64,000 bases of DNA from Streptomyces roseoverticillatus. Its GTDB lineage: Bacteria > Actinomycetota > Actinomycetes > Streptomycetales > Streptomycetaceae. The notes below the pieces were generated by a model. The model ran no database searches. It had not been told where the DNA came from and worked only from the letters and a program-made list of their open reading frames with translations. The stretch's first letter is position 1, and each line of letters starts with the position of its first letter. A program made the translations under genes and the position numbers. Of this stretch, positions 1-8,108 are shown one piece after another. Location: assembly GCF_000719265.1 (NCBI RefSeq), contig NZ_JOFL01000007.1, positions 1-64,000 of the forward strand. Direction: 5' to 3'.

Positions 1-91
1 CGCCCCCTCTCCCCCGCCGGCCCCACACGCCGCGCCCGTCGACGGGACGTTCCGTCGGCGGGCGCTTGCCATACACAGATACCCTTGACCG

Positions 92-1369
92 GTGACCGAC
101 GCCCAAGAAACCGCAGCAGACACACCACTGCGAACCACCGGGGGCGGCCCCCCGGACGACGTCGTTTCGGCGCCGATCCCCCTACTGGAGCCACGCGAGG
201 GCATCCCGCCGGTCGTCGCTGACAACGATGCCCTGGCGGAGGTCGTCGCCGCGTTCGCCGCCGGCACCGGCCCCGTCGCCGTCGACGCCGAGCGCGCCTC
301 CGGATACCGCTACGGCCAGCGCGCCTACCTCGTACAGCTGCGCCGCGAGGGCGCCGGCAGCGCGCTCATCGACCCGGTCGGCTGCCCCGACCTGTCCGCG
401 CTCGGCGAGGCCATCGCCGACGCCGAATGGGTGCTGCACGCCGCCACCCAGGACCTGCCGTGCCTGCGCGAGATAGGGATGACGCCGACGCGGCTGTTCG
501 ACACGGAGCTGGCCGGACGGCTCGCCGGGTTCGCGCGGGTGGGTCTCGGAGCCATGGTGGAGAACGTCCTGGGGTACGCCCTGGAGAAGGGCCACTCCGC
601 CGTCGACTGGTCGACCCGCCCCCTGCCCGACCCCTGGCTGCGCTACGCAGCCCTCGACGTGGAGCTCCTCGTCGACCTGCGCGACGCCCTGGAGGCGGAG
701 CTGGAGCGCCAGGGCAAGCTGGAGTGGGCTCGGCAGGAGTTCGACGCCATCGCCTCCGCGCCGCCCGCCCCGCCCCGCAAGGACCCCTGGCGCCGTACGT
801 CCGGGATGCACAAGGTGCGCAGGCGCCGCCAGATGGCGGTGGTGCGCGAGCTGTGGACCGCTCGTGACCAGGTGGCGCAGCGGCGCGACGTCTCGCCCGG
901 CAAGGTGCTCGGTGACGCCGCGATCGTCGAGGCCGCCCTGAACATGCCGCCGAACGCCCACGCGCTGGCGGCCCTGCCCGGCTTCGGGCACCGCATGAGC
1001 CGCAAGCAGCTGGAGCAGTGGCAGGCGGCGGTCGACCGCGCCCGCGCCATCCCGGACGCCGAGCTGCCGCAGCCCGGCCAGCCGCTGACCGGCCCGCCGC
1101 CGCCGCGCGCCTGGGCCGACAAGGACCCGGTGGCCGCGGCCCGGCTCACGGCGGCCCGTACGGCCGTGTCCGCGCTCGCCGAGCGCCTCACGATGCCGCA
1201 GGAGAACCTGATCACGCCGGACACGGTGCGGCGCCTGTGCTGGGAGCCGCCGGCGCGTCCCACGCCGGAGGCGGTGGCGGAGGTCCTCTCCGCGCACGGC
1301 GCCCGCCCGTGGCAGGTCGAACAGGTGACCCCGGTCCTGGTGGAGGCTCTGACGGAGGCCACGGCCTGA
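92..1369 (+). CDS. RNase D-like 3'-5' exonuclease with HRDC domain
   Basis: A 425-residue protein of the DEDD exonuclease superfamily, expected to trim RNA 3' ends in the cytoplasm using two metal ions. The DEDD acids are visible: Asp65/Glu67 in VDAERASGYRY, Asp121 in HAATQDLPCL, Asp137 in LFDTEL, and the Y-x3-D motif Tyr185/Asp189 in RYAALDVELL. An HRDC-like RNA-binding region follows at about 245-305 (GKVLGDAAIVEAALNMP), then a second, weaker helical region to the C terminus. The N-terminal 40 residues are disordered and Pro-rich. The GTG start has no clear Shine-Dalgarno; a TACCCT element lies about 10 bases upstream, so a leaderless transcript is possible. A short GC hairpin follows the stop. 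Confidence 0.9.
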   Translation: MTDAQETAADTPLRTTGGGPPDDVVSAPIPLLEPREGIPPVVADNDALAEVVAAFAAGTGPVAVDAERASGYRYGQRAYLVQLRREGAGSALIDPVGCPDLSALGEAIADAEWVLHAATQDLPCLREIGMTPTRLFDTELAGRLAGFARVGLGAMVENVLGYALEKGHSAVDWSTRPLPDPWLRYAALDVELLVDLRDALEAELERQGKLEWARQEFDAIASAPPAPPRKDPWRRTSGMHKVRRRRQMAVVRELWTARDQVAQRRDVSPGKVLGDAAIVEAALNMPPNAHALAALPGFGHRMSRKQLEQWQAAVDRARAIPDAELPQPGQPLTGPPPPRAWADKDPVAAARLTAARTAVSALAERLTMPQENLITPDTVRRLCWEPPARPTPEAVAEVLSAHGARPWQVEQVTPVLVEALTEATA

Positions 1370-1379
1370 CGACCGTTTC

Positions 1380-1396
1380 CCGGGGCTGCGCCCCGG
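1380..1396 (+). terminator. Short GC hairpin after the RNase D gene
   Basis: Seven-base perfect arms (CCGGGGC/GCCCCGG) around a three-base loop, 10 bases past the stop codon. It has no U-tract, as is usual for Streptomyces terminators. Assigned by position and shape only. Confidence 0.5.
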
Positions 1397-1434
1397 CTCC
1401 TCTTCGGGATGCTGTTGACGCATTCGGGACTTGA

Positions 1435-1689
1435 TCACTTCGTCCCGCCGGGTTCACCCGGCGGGACGAAGCGCTGCCGGGCGGGAGGTCCGGGTGTGGG
1501 CCGGGGCCTGTCCGCGGTCCAGGCACCGAGCCGGATGAGGTTGCTCGCGGCTGCGGTGAACCAGGGGTGGAGCCGGGTCTTACGGCGTTGTCGGCCATGG
1601 AAACCGGGGCGCGCTGTCCTGACCGTCCGGCTGGTGATCACTGTCCGGCAGAAGCCGCCGCGGCCTGAGATCCGGCAGATCCGGCGCAT
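1435..1689 (-). pseudogene. Transposase C-terminal remnant
   Basis: The reading frame ends in a segment resembling the C terminus of IS5/IS1182-type DDE transposases (RRKTRLHPWFTAAASNLIRL followed by GAW), where the usual family pattern is a helix with R-x-R-x3-A-A-x-N-L-x-R-L. Only about 85 residues survive and no DDE catalytic core is present. A 12-bp perfect hairpin (1441-1468) sits at its 3' end. The remnant abuts the 5'-truncated cupin fragment to the right, which suggests that an insertion followed by deletion created both stubs. The family is recognised from memory of the C-terminal motif, so the exact IS group is uncertain. Confidence 0.55.
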
Positions 1690-1723
1690 GACGTACGTTT
1701 CGGCGTGATCAACATTTCAGGAC

Positions 1724-1948
1724 GTGGTCGTCGTACCGCCCGGCACGCAGCATGCTTTTGCCGCCGCGCCCGGTGAGATTGCGGACATGCTCGTCATCAT
1801 CACGCCCGGGGTGGAGCGCTTCGAGTACTTCCGCCACCTTGAGCGCATCCGCTACGGCAAGGTGCCGCCGGAGAGCCTTCTCGAAGTCCAGGAACTGTAC
1901 GACTCCTACTTCGGGACCAGCGCGGTCTGGGACGCCGCACGCGGATAG
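1724..1948 (+). pseudogene. Cupin-domain protein, 3' fragment only
   Basis: The 74 codons begin inside a cupin fold: VVVPPGTQHAFAA carries the strand and the His of cupin motif 2, and the tail (RFEYFRHLERIRYGKVPPES) resembles the C-terminal helix of small quercetin-dioxygenase-like cupins. The first cupin motif with most metal ligands is missing. In frame, a stop lies at 1706, only 15 bases before homologous sequence begins, so no upstream start can restore the domain. There is no ribosome binding site before the GTG. Best read as a decayed gene cut by the transposase scar to its left. Confidence 0.6.
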
Positions 1949-1970
1949 ACACGGATCAACGCACTCAGGC

Positions 1971-2813
1971 TCAGACGATTCGCTGGAAGGCGCCGGCGTT
2001 CTCTGAAGCCCACTGCCGAAACGGGCGGGCCGGCGTTCCGGTGACCTGTGAAACCGTGTCGCGCACCATCAGCAGCTCGTCGTTCACGTCTCCGCCCATG
2101 ACGTCGAGCACCGCGTCCGCGGCTTCGGCCCCGAAGACCGCGGCCATCTGCGCGTGGGCCTCCTGGCGGCTGACCTCGGCGAAGGGGACCTCCCGGCCCA
2201 GTGTTGCCGCGATGGCCTCGACCTGCTGCCGAGCGGTCACCGGCTCCGGACCGGTCAAGGCATACGTGCGCCCCTGGTGGCCGGGCTCGGTAAGTGCCAC
2301 CCGTGCCACCGACGCGATGTCCGCAGGGTGGATGGTGGGCAGTGCAGTGTCCGCGTACGGCGCGTGGACGGTCTCGTGGTCACGGATGGAAGCCGCCCAC
2401 ATGAGGGTGTTCGAGGCGAACTGCGTCGGCCGCAGGATCGTCCAGGCCATGCCGCTTGCCTTGAGCAGTTGCTCCACCGCCAGGTTCTCGCCGGCAGGGC
2501 CGAGGCGGGGGTGGGTCTGGACGGTAATCGACGACACCAGCACGACGTGCTCCACACCCGCCTGCCGGGCAACTTCAAGGATGCCGGCGTCCGGCCCCAG
2601 GCGCGACACAAGGAACAGCGAGCGCACCCCGTCCAGCGCGGGCTTCAACGACGCCGGCTTCGCGAGGTCGCCCTCCACGGCCTCGACCCCTTCGGGGAAG
2701 ACGGCCCGTGCGGCATCACGGGTGAGTCCTCTGAGCGGACCGACACCGCGTGCGTGCAGTTCTTCCAGCAGGGCACTGCCTATGTTTCCGGTGGCTCCGG
2801 TCACGAGGATCAT
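1971..2813 (-). CDS. NmrA/atypical SDR NAD(P)H-binding oxidoreductase
   Basis: A 280-residue single-domain Rossmann protein of the NmrA/SDR-a type (azoreductase- or quinone-oxidoreductase-like in general annotation). The nucleotide-binding loop GATGNIG is at residues 6-12; the mid-domain LVSSITVQ and LRPTQF segments match the family, while the classic Tyr-x3-Lys pair is not evident, as is common in NmrA-like members. The ATG is preceded by a weak GGGA. Its promoter carries a near-perfect SoxR box between -35 and -10, so expression is probably induced by redox-cycling compounds. S. coelicolor SoxR is known to control oxidoreductases of this kind. The substrate is not predictable. Confidence 0.85.
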   Translation of the reverse strand: MILVTGATGNIGSALLEELHARGVGPLRGLTRDAARAVFPEGVEAVEGDLAKPASLKPALDGVRSLFLVSRLGPDAGILEVARQAGVEHVVLVSSITVQTHPRLGPAGENLAVEQLLKASGMAWTILRPTQFASNTLMWAASIRDHETVHAPYADTALPTIHPADIASVARVALTEPGHQGRTYALTGPEPVTARQQVEAIAATLGREVPFAEVSRQEAHAQMAAVFGAEAADAVLDVMGGDVNDELLMVRDTVSQVTGTPARPFRQWASENAGAFQRIV

Positions 2814-2850
2814 GAGTTGTTTCCCGTCGTCAGATGATCAACCAGACGCC

Positions 2851-2881
2851 ACGGTAGAACCTCAATCATGATTCAGGTCAA
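2851..2881 (-). promoter_or_regulatory. SoxR-type (MerR family) promoter and operator
   Basis: Positions 2860-2877 read CCTCAATCATGATTCAGG, one base off perfect dyad symmetry and close to the SoxR consensus (CCTCAA-N6-TTGAGG). On the minus strand it is framed by a TTGACC -35 (2881-2876) and a TACCGT -10 (2856-2851) separated by 19 bp, the overlong spacer typical of promoters activated by MerR-family proteins. The site lies 38 bp or more upstream of the NmrA-like gene start. Sequence is seen directly; the SoxR assignment is by family knowledge. Confidence 0.75.
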
Positions 2882-3113
2882 GGAATCCCTTGGGCATTCG
2901 CACTGCTGAGCACTTCAGCTGTACGCAGTTGGGCACGATTGTTCACGTGTGCGCCGGCACCGGGCCCCGGATTCGCCGGCAGCATCCCGACGAGGGGCCG
3001 GGGCGCAGGCCCTTTTCCCTCCCCGGCGCCCCCGCCGGGCCCGAACCCGCAGTAGCCCCCTCCGCACACGGAATGTGACCTTCGCCGCCCGCCGAGGGGG
3101 CTGGGCAACTTAG
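2882..3113. other. Intergenic region upstream of fadA
   Basis: No convincing gene. Short frames here have random-looking composition and no ribosome binding site. It probably holds the fadA promoter; no clear -35/-10 pair could be assigned. Confidence 0.5.
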
Positions 3114-3123
3114 TTACCCGTAA
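3114..3123 (+). promoter_or_regulatory. Palindrome TTACCCGTAA in the fadAB promoter region
   Basis: TTAC-CC-GTAA with partly symmetric flanks (AGTTAC/GTAAGT), about 90 bases upstream of fadA. The size and symmetry fit a TetR- or GntR-type repressor of fatty-acid degradation. The cognate regulator is not in this window, so the role is inferred. Confidence 0.45.
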
Positions 3124-3210
3124 GTAGCATGACGGTGTCAGCCCGCACCGCGGCGGAGCCGTCCCCCCGGCATGCCCGCGCGCAGCGATCCCGCACAGGA
3201 GGAGAGCCAA

Positions 3211-4431
3211 GTGCCTCGTACCGCTAGGGACGTCGTATTCGTCGACGGCGTCCGCACCCCGTTCGGCAAGGCGGGCCCGAAGGGCATCTACCACGAGACC
3301 CGCGCCGACGACCTCGTCATCAAGTGCATCCGTGAGCTGCTGCGCCGGAACCCGAACCTGGACCCCGCCAAGATCGACGAGGTCGCCATCGCCGCGACCA
3401 CGCAGATCGGCGACCAGGGCCTGACCCTGGGCCGTACGGCCGGCATGCTCGCGGGCCTGCCGCAGACCGTGCCCGGCATGTCCATCGACCGCATGTGCGC
3501 CGGTGCCATGACCGCCGTGACGACCGTCGCCGGCGGCGTGGCCTTCGGTGCCTACGACGTCGCCCTCGCGGGCGGTGTCGAGCACATGGGCCGCCACCCG
3601 ATGGGCGAGGGCGTCGACCCGAACCCGCGCTTCCTCTCGGAGAAGCTGGTCGACGAGTCCGCCCTCGTCATGGGCATGACGGCGGAGAACCTGCACGACC
3701 GCTACCCGCACCTCACCAAGGAGCGCGCGGACGCCTACGCGGTCCGCAGCCAGGAGAAGGCCGCCAAGGCCTACGCCGACGGCAAGATCCAGGCCGACCT
3801 CGTGCCGATCTCCGTGCGCCGCACCACGCCCGAGGGCGGGGAGCTGGGCTGGGGCCTGGTCACGGCCGACGAGCCGATGCGCCCGGGCACCACCATGGAG
3901 GGCCTGGCGAACCTCAAGACGCCGTTCCGCCCGCACGGCCGGGTCACCCCGGGCAACGCCTCGGGCCTCAACGACGGCGCCACCGCCTCGCTGATCGCCG
4001 CCGAGGACGTCGCGCGCGAGCTGGGCCTGCCGGTCCGCATGCGCCTCGTCTCGTACTCCTTCGTGGGCGTCGAGCCCGAGGTCATGGGCTACGGCCCGAT
4101 CCCGGCGACCGAGAAGGCCCTCGCCAAGGCGGGCCTGACGATCGACGACATCGGCCTGTTCGAGCTCAACGAGGCCTACGCGGTGCAGGTGCTCGCGCTC
4201 CTGGACCACTACGGCATCGCCGACGACGACCCGCGCGTCAACCAGTACGGCGGCGCCATCGCGTTCGGCCACCCGCTGGCCTCGTCCGGCGTCCGTCTGA
4301 TGACCCAGCTGGCCCGCCAGTTCGAGGAGCAGCCGCACGTCCGCTACGGCCTCACCTCGATGTGCGTCGGCCTCGGCATGGGCGGCACGGTCATCTGGGA
4401 GAACCCGCACTTCGACGGAGGCAACAAGTGA
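3211..4431 (+). CDS. fadA: Acetyl-CoA C-acyltransferase (3-ketoacyl-CoA thiolase)
   Basis: A 406-residue thiolase that splits 3-ketoacyl-CoA with CoA in the last step of fatty-acid beta-oxidation. Visible family features are the nucleophilic Cys in DRMCAGAMTAV, the GGAIAFGHPLASSG motif with the active His, and the C-terminal CVGLGMGG with the second catalytic Cys. The start is set at the GTG preceded by AGGAGGAG at the right spacing; an in-frame ATG 39 bases upstream lacks such a site. The last codons overlap the GTG of fadB (GTGA), giving translational coupling of the two subunits of the beta-oxidation complex. Confidence 0.95.
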   Translation: MPRTARDVVFVDGVRTPFGKAGPKGIYHETRADDLVIKCIRELLRRNPNLDPAKIDEVAIAATTQIGDQGLTLGRTAGMLAGLPQTVPGMSIDRMCAGAMTAVTTVAGGVAFGAYDVALAGGVEHMGRHPMGEGVDPNPRFLSEKLVDESALVMGMTAENLHDRYPHLTKERADAYAVRSQEKAAKAYADGKIQADLVPISVRRTTPEGGELGWGLVTADEPMRPGTTMEGLANLKTPFRPHGRVTPGNASGLNDGATASLIAAEDVARELGLPVRMRLVSYSFVGVEPEVMGYGPIPATEKALAKAGLTIDDIGLFELNEAYAVQVLALLDHYGIADDDPRVNQYGGAIAFGHPLASSGVRLMTQLARQFEEQPHVRYGLTSMCVGLGMGGTVIWENPHFDGGNK

Positions 4432-6557
4432 GCACCACCGCTGAACTTCTCAAGGGTGCGGCGGAGCTGTTCCCCGGCGAGGTCGTGACCCAGGCGCACG
4501 TGCGCCACTTCGACCTCCCCTTCGGCGCCGGGCGCTTCGCGCTCATCACGCTGGACAACGGCCTGGACCACACCAAGCCGACCACCTTCGGGCCGCAGTC
4601 GCTCGCGAACCTCAGCGCCGCGATCGACCAGGTCGAGAAGGAGGCCGCCGAGGGCTCCATCACCGGCATCGGCCTCACCGGCAAGCCGTTCATCTTCGCC
4701 GTCGGCGCCGACCTCAAGGGCGTCGAGCTGCTGAAGAAGCACGAGGACGCGCTCGCCATCGGCAAGGGCGGCCACGACGTCTTCAAGCGTCTCGCCTCCC
4801 TCGCCGTCCCGACCTTCGCGTACTACAACGGCGCGGCCATGGGCGGCGGCGTCGAGGCCGGTCTGCACTGCACCTACCGGACCGTCTCGCGGGCCATCCC
4901 GGCCTTCTCCCTGCCCGAGGTCTTCCTCGGCCTGGTCCCCGGCTGGGGCGGCTGCACCCTGCTGCCGAACCTCATCGGCGCCGACCGCGCGGTCTCGGTC
5001 ATCATCGAGAACTCGCTCAACCAGAACCGCCAGCTCAAGGGCGCGCAGGTCTTCGAGCTCGGCATCGCCGACGCCCTCTTCGACGGCGCCGACTTCCTGG
5101 AGCAGTCCCTCATCTGGACGGCCTCCGTCCTCAAGGGCGACATCCAGGTCGACCGCGCCGAGATCGACCGCGGCGAGGCCTGGGACCAGGCCGTCGAGCG
5201 CGGCCGCTTCATCGCCGACTCCAAGGTCCACGGCGCCGCCCCGGCCGCCTACCGCGCCCTGGACATCATCGCCGCGGCGAAGAACGGCGACCTGCGCCAG
5301 GGCTTCGACGCCGAGGACCAGGCCCTCGCGGACCTGATCATGGGCGACGAGCTGCGCAGCGGCATCTACTCCTTCAACCTGGTGCAGAAGCGCGCCAAGC
5401 GCCCGGCCGGTGCCCCCGACCGCTCGCTGGCCCGCCCCGTCACCAAGGTGGGCGTCGTCGGCGCCGGCCTGATGGCCTCCCAGCTCGCGCTGCTCTTCGC
5501 GCGCCGCCTGGAGGTCCAGGTCGTCCTCACCGACATCGACCAGGAGCGCATCGACAAGGGCGTCGGCTACGTCCACGGCGAGATCGACAAGCTCCTCGCC
5601 AAGGGCCGCATCGGCAACGACAAGGCCAACCGCCTCAAGGCCGCCGTCACCGGCTCCCTCGACAAGGCCGCCGCCTTCGGCGACGCGGACTTCGTCATCG
5701 AGGCCGTCTTCGAGGAGATGGGCGTCAAGCAGCAGGTGTTCGCCGAGGTCGAGGCGGTCGTGCCCGCGCACACCATCCTCGCCACGAACACCTCCTCGCT
5801 GTCCGTCAGCGAGATGGCGTCCAAGCTCAAGCACCCCGAGCGGGTCGTCGGCTTCCACTTCTTCAACCCGGTCGCCATCCTCCCGCTGCTGGAGATCGTC
5901 CGCGGCGAGAAGACGGACGACGCCTCCCTGGCCACGGCCTTCGCCGTCGCCAAGAAGCTGAAAAAGAGCGCGGTCCTGGTGAAGGACGCCCCGGCGTTCG
6001 TCGTCAACCGCATCCTCACCCGCTTCATGGGCGAGATCCAGAACGTCATCGACGAGGGCACGCCGGTCGCGGTGGCGGAGAAGGCCGTCGAGCCGCTCGG
6101 CCTGCCGATGTCCCCGCTGGTGCTCCTGGAGCTCGTCGGCCCCGCGATCGGCCTCCACGTCTCCGAGACGCTGGCCGGCGCGTTCCCCGACCGCTTCAAG
6201 GTCTCCCCGAACCTCGCCGCGGTCGTCAAGGCCGGGAAGCGCGGCTTCTACGTCTACGACTCCGGCAAGCCGGAGCTGGACCCGGAGGTCGCTGCCCTCC
6301 TCGTGCAGGGCGACTCCGTCCTGACGGAGGAGCAGGTGCGCGCCCGCGTCCTGGAGGCGGTCGCGCAGGAGATCGGCCTCATGCTGGACGAGGGCGTCGT
6401 CGCCGAGGCGCAGGACATCGACCTGTGCCTGATCACCGGCGCGGGCTGGCCCTTCCACCTGGGCGGCATCACGCCGTACCTGGACCGGGTCGGCATCGCC
6501 GAGAAGGCCAACGGCAAGCGGTTCCTGCCGGTGGGCGTGGCGAGCGTCCCCGCGTAG
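4428..6557 (+). CDS. fadB: Beta-oxidation multifunctional protein (enoyl-CoA hydratase / 3-hydroxyacyl-CoA dehydrogenase)
   Basis: A 709-residue fusion. The N-terminal crotonase domain (about 1-290) has the oxyanion-hole segments IFAVGADLKG and YYNGAAMGGGVEAGLH. The NAD-binding domain starts near residue 340 with VGVVGAGLMASQLALLFA, then VIEAVFEEMGVKQQVF and the dehydrogenase motif GFHFFNPV; the C-terminal domain carries FVVNRILTRF. It hydrates enoyl-CoA and oxidises the 3-hydroxyacyl-CoA, feeding the thiolase encoded just upstream. GTG start overlaps the fadA stop by four bases. An antiparallel 17-bp hairpin terminator follows 20 bases after the stop. Confidence 0.95.
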   Translation: MSTTAELLKGAAELFPGEVVTQAHVRHFDLPFGAGRFALITLDNGLDHTKPTTFGPQSLANLSAAIDQVEKEAAEGSITGIGLTGKPFIFAVGADLKGVELLKKHEDALAIGKGGHDVFKRLASLAVPTFAYYNGAAMGGGVEAGLHCTYRTVSRAIPAFSLPEVFLGLVPGWGGCTLLPNLIGADRAVSVIIENSLNQNRQLKGAQVFELGIADALFDGADFLEQSLIWTASVLKGDIQVDRAEIDRGEAWDQAVERGRFIADSKVHGAAPAAYRALDIIAAAKNGDLRQGFDAEDQALADLIMGDELRSGIYSFNLVQKRAKRPAGAPDRSLARPVTKVGVVGAGLMASQLALLFARRLEVQVVLTDIDQERIDKGVGYVHGEIDKLLAKGRIGNDKANRLKAAVTGSLDKAAAFGDADFVIEAVFEEMGVKQQVFAEVEAVVPAHTILATNTSSLSVSEMASKLKHPERVVGFHFFNPVAILPLLEIVRGEKTDDASLATAFAVAKKLKKSAVLVKDAPAFVVNRILTRFMGEIQNVIDEGTPVAVAEKAVEPLGLPMSPLVLLELVGPAIGLHVSETLAGAFPDRFKVSPNLAAVVKAGKRGFYVYDSGKPELDPEVAALLVQGDSVLTEEQVRARVLEAVAQEIGLMLDEGVVAEAQDIDLCLITGAGWPFHLGGITPYLDRVGIAEKANGKRFLPVGVASVPA

Positions 6558-6576
6558 TCGCTGACGCTGTGCCGAG

Positions 6577-6613
6577 ACGAGGGCCGTACGGGGTTTCCCC
6601 GTACGGCCCTCGT
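6577..6613 (+). terminator. Strong rho-independent-type hairpin after fadB
   Basis: A perfect 17-bp stem (ACGAGGGCCGTACGGGG and its complement) with a TTT loop. It ends the fadAB operon and can also act on transcripts arriving from the right. Confidence 0.85.
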
Positions 6614-6680
6614 TGTCGGTGCGGCGCCGTGGGCACGTGCGGCCCGGCCTCAGCGCCGCCCCACGCGGTCGACGACAGCA

Positions 6681-7330
6681 TTACCGCTGGTGCGGGGGTC
6701 GGCCCATGGGAGTCGGATAGGTCAGGGGGGCGTAGTCCTCGGGCAGCGTCTCCATCACCGACTGGATGAACGCCACCGATTCCGACGGTGACAGGGCGCA
6801 GGACCTGAGCAGATCGTAGGAACGCCGACGGGCGACGACCCTTTCGAGGTCCTCCATCAGCGTCCCGTTGTCAGAGCTCTCTTCCCAGGCCACTTGAGTG
6901 TCGTCTGCCAGGGTGAACAGCGCCAGAGCCGCCCACCAGGGGGTGCCCTCCGTAGGCGAACGGCAACACCTGCACCACGCCCGCGGACGTCAGCATCAGC
7001 TCGATCAGCCGGGCGAGCTGCGCCCGCATGACAGCAGGCCCTCCGAAGCCGCGGTGCAGAACAGCCTCATCGAGAATCGCCGAGTATTCCGGCGGATTGT
7101 CGCGCCGGAACACGGCTTGTCGACTCATCCGGCGATTCACAGCTTCCTCGATGGCGTCCTCTGTGTGGCGCGGGTAATGCATCTTGTAGAGAGCGCGGGT
7201 GAAGTCCGCCGTCTGCAGGAGGCCCGGAACCACCTGACAGGTGTACTCGGCGATGACGCACGCCTGTCGTTGCCCGTTGCGGGCGAGCAAGACCCAACGG
7301 AGGCCGGACAAGACGAACGCACGCGCGAAC
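6681..7330 (-). pseudogene. DUF5753 (Scr1-type) regulator remnant, truncated and frameshifted
   Basis: Minus-strand coding resembles the C-terminal DUF5753 domain of Streptomyces XRE-type regulators: YTCQVVPGLLQTADFTRALY, then RRMSRQAVFRRDNPPEYSAI, LDEAVLHRGFGG and VVQVLPFAYGGHPLVGGS. The expected continuation (LALFTLADDTQVAWEES) is present, but in another frame from about 6935 leftward, so an indel has split the gene. The N-terminal helix-turn-helix domain is absent; homology fades near 7330, where an unrelated plus-strand fragment begins. DUF5753 proteins usually pair with a small DUF397 protein; none is seen here. Confidence 0.7.
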
Positions 7331-7498
7331 GCCCACCCGTACAACGATGACGAGGGCAGCCGTACGGCGAAGACCGCCTCATGTCTGACGTGCGCCATCC
7401 TCGTCATGAAGCGCGCCAACGCCTACCGGCAGGGCCTCGCCGCGGTCGAGGAGATCGAGGACCGGCGCAGGGAGCATCTTCAGAAAGAGCACCAGTGA
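7331..7498 (+). pseudogene. 3' fragment of an unrecognised plus-strand gene
   Basis: About 55 codons with strong Streptomyces GC3 bias run to a TGA at 7496-7498: HPYNDDEGSRTAKTASCLTC, then AILVMKRANAYRQGLAAVEE and a charged helix EIEDRRREHLQKEHQ. It contains a CxxC pair. Upstream of about 7331 the frame loses codon bias and runs antisense to the DUF5753 remnant, so the 5' part is missing. Family not recognised. The simplest reading is a deletion or insertion junction that fused two broken genes. Confidence 0.45.
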
Positions 7499-7502
7499 CG
7501 CG

Positions 7503-7526
7503 TAGCAGATGGCTAGCATTCTGCTA
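7503..7526 (+). promoter_or_regulatory. Near-palindromic operator overlapping the antitoxin start
   Basis: Outer arms TAGCAGA (7503-7509) and TCTGCTA (7520-7526) are perfectly inverted, with a central GCTAGC; 20 of 24 positions are symmetric. The right arm ends on the A of the antitoxin ATG. No Shine-Dalgarno is visible, so the transcript may be leaderless. Autorepression by the toxin-antitoxin complex is inferred from this layout. Confidence 0.65.
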
Positions 7527-7783
7527 TGGCTACAACCCAGTTGAACGCGCGAGTGCCTGAAGAGCTCGCCGAGCAAGTACGGGCCGCCGCCGCGCGCGCG
7601 GGCATGTCCATCGGCGACTACGTGAGCGACGTACTCGCCGCCGACCAGGCCGCGGCATCCGGCAGCCCGGCCTTGAGGGAAGCTCGCGCGCAGATGCACG
7701 CCCTCGCGGCCTACAAGAAGTGGAAAGCCAGCGGTGGATCCGAAGAGGGCGCGATGGACATGAGCGAGGTCTTCGGCACGTGA
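7526..7783 (+). CDS. Type II antitoxin, ribbon-helix-helix-like
   Basis: An 85-residue acidic-tailed protein. The N terminus (TTQLNARVPEELAEQVRAAA) has the strand-helix pattern of ribbon-helix-helix DNA-binding antitoxins, followed by AGMSIGDYVSDVL; the C-terminal half (KKWKASGGSEEGAMDMSEVFG) is probably the toxin-neutralising tail. The ATG sits at the end of a 24-bp near palindrome that is likely bound by the protein itself. The stop overlaps the GTG of the following toxin gene by four bases (GTGA). Confidence 0.75.
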   Translation: MATTQLNARVPEELAEQVRAAAARAGMSIGDYVSDVLAADQAAASGSPALREARAQMHALAAYKKWKASGGSEEGAMDMSEVFGT

Positions 7784-8028
7784 CTGCCATCTCCGCGCGG
7801 TTCGCCGCAAGCGTCGGCGAAACCATCAAGGGCCTGCCGGTCGCCGCGAGGGAAGAGCTGCACAAAGCGATGCTGCGGGCGTGCTCCGACCCTTGGTCCT
7901 GGCCTCAGGCCGACAAGTACGAGATGGACGACACCGTACGCATCGCCACGACGAGCGCCGCCATCGTCCACTACGCGATCCTCATGGGCCCTAACCCTCA
8001 CCTGTGGGTCTTCGCCATCACCGTCTGA
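7780..8028 (+). CDS. Type II toxin, RelE/ParE-like
   Basis: An 82-residue protein from the GTG that overlaps the antitoxin stop. ARFAASVGETIKGLPVAARE and the closing IVHYAILMGPNPHLWVFAIT fit the compact helix-hairpin-sheet of RelE/ParE-family toxins, which cleave mRNA or poison gyrase. Catalytic residues are not certain: the family is divergent, and a typical C-terminal Arg/His set is only partly visible. The assignment rests on size, fold pattern and coupling to the antitoxin. Confidence 0.65.
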   Translation: MTAISARFAASVGETIKGLPVAAREELHKAMLRACSDPWSWPQADKYEMDDTVRIATTSAAIVHYAILMGPNPHLWVFAITV

Positions 8029-8108
8029 CCAAGGGCACCCACAGGAATTGGCCCATGATCCATGGAGCGAAGTGGACCTGACCACCGGTCCGCCTCCCCC
8101 GTAGCCTC

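Noticed and set aside
2878..6458. Long minus-strand frames antisense to fadA and fadB
   Set aside because: Shadows of strongly conserved thiolase and hydratase/dehydrogenase genes; Arg/Asp/His-rich translations without domains.
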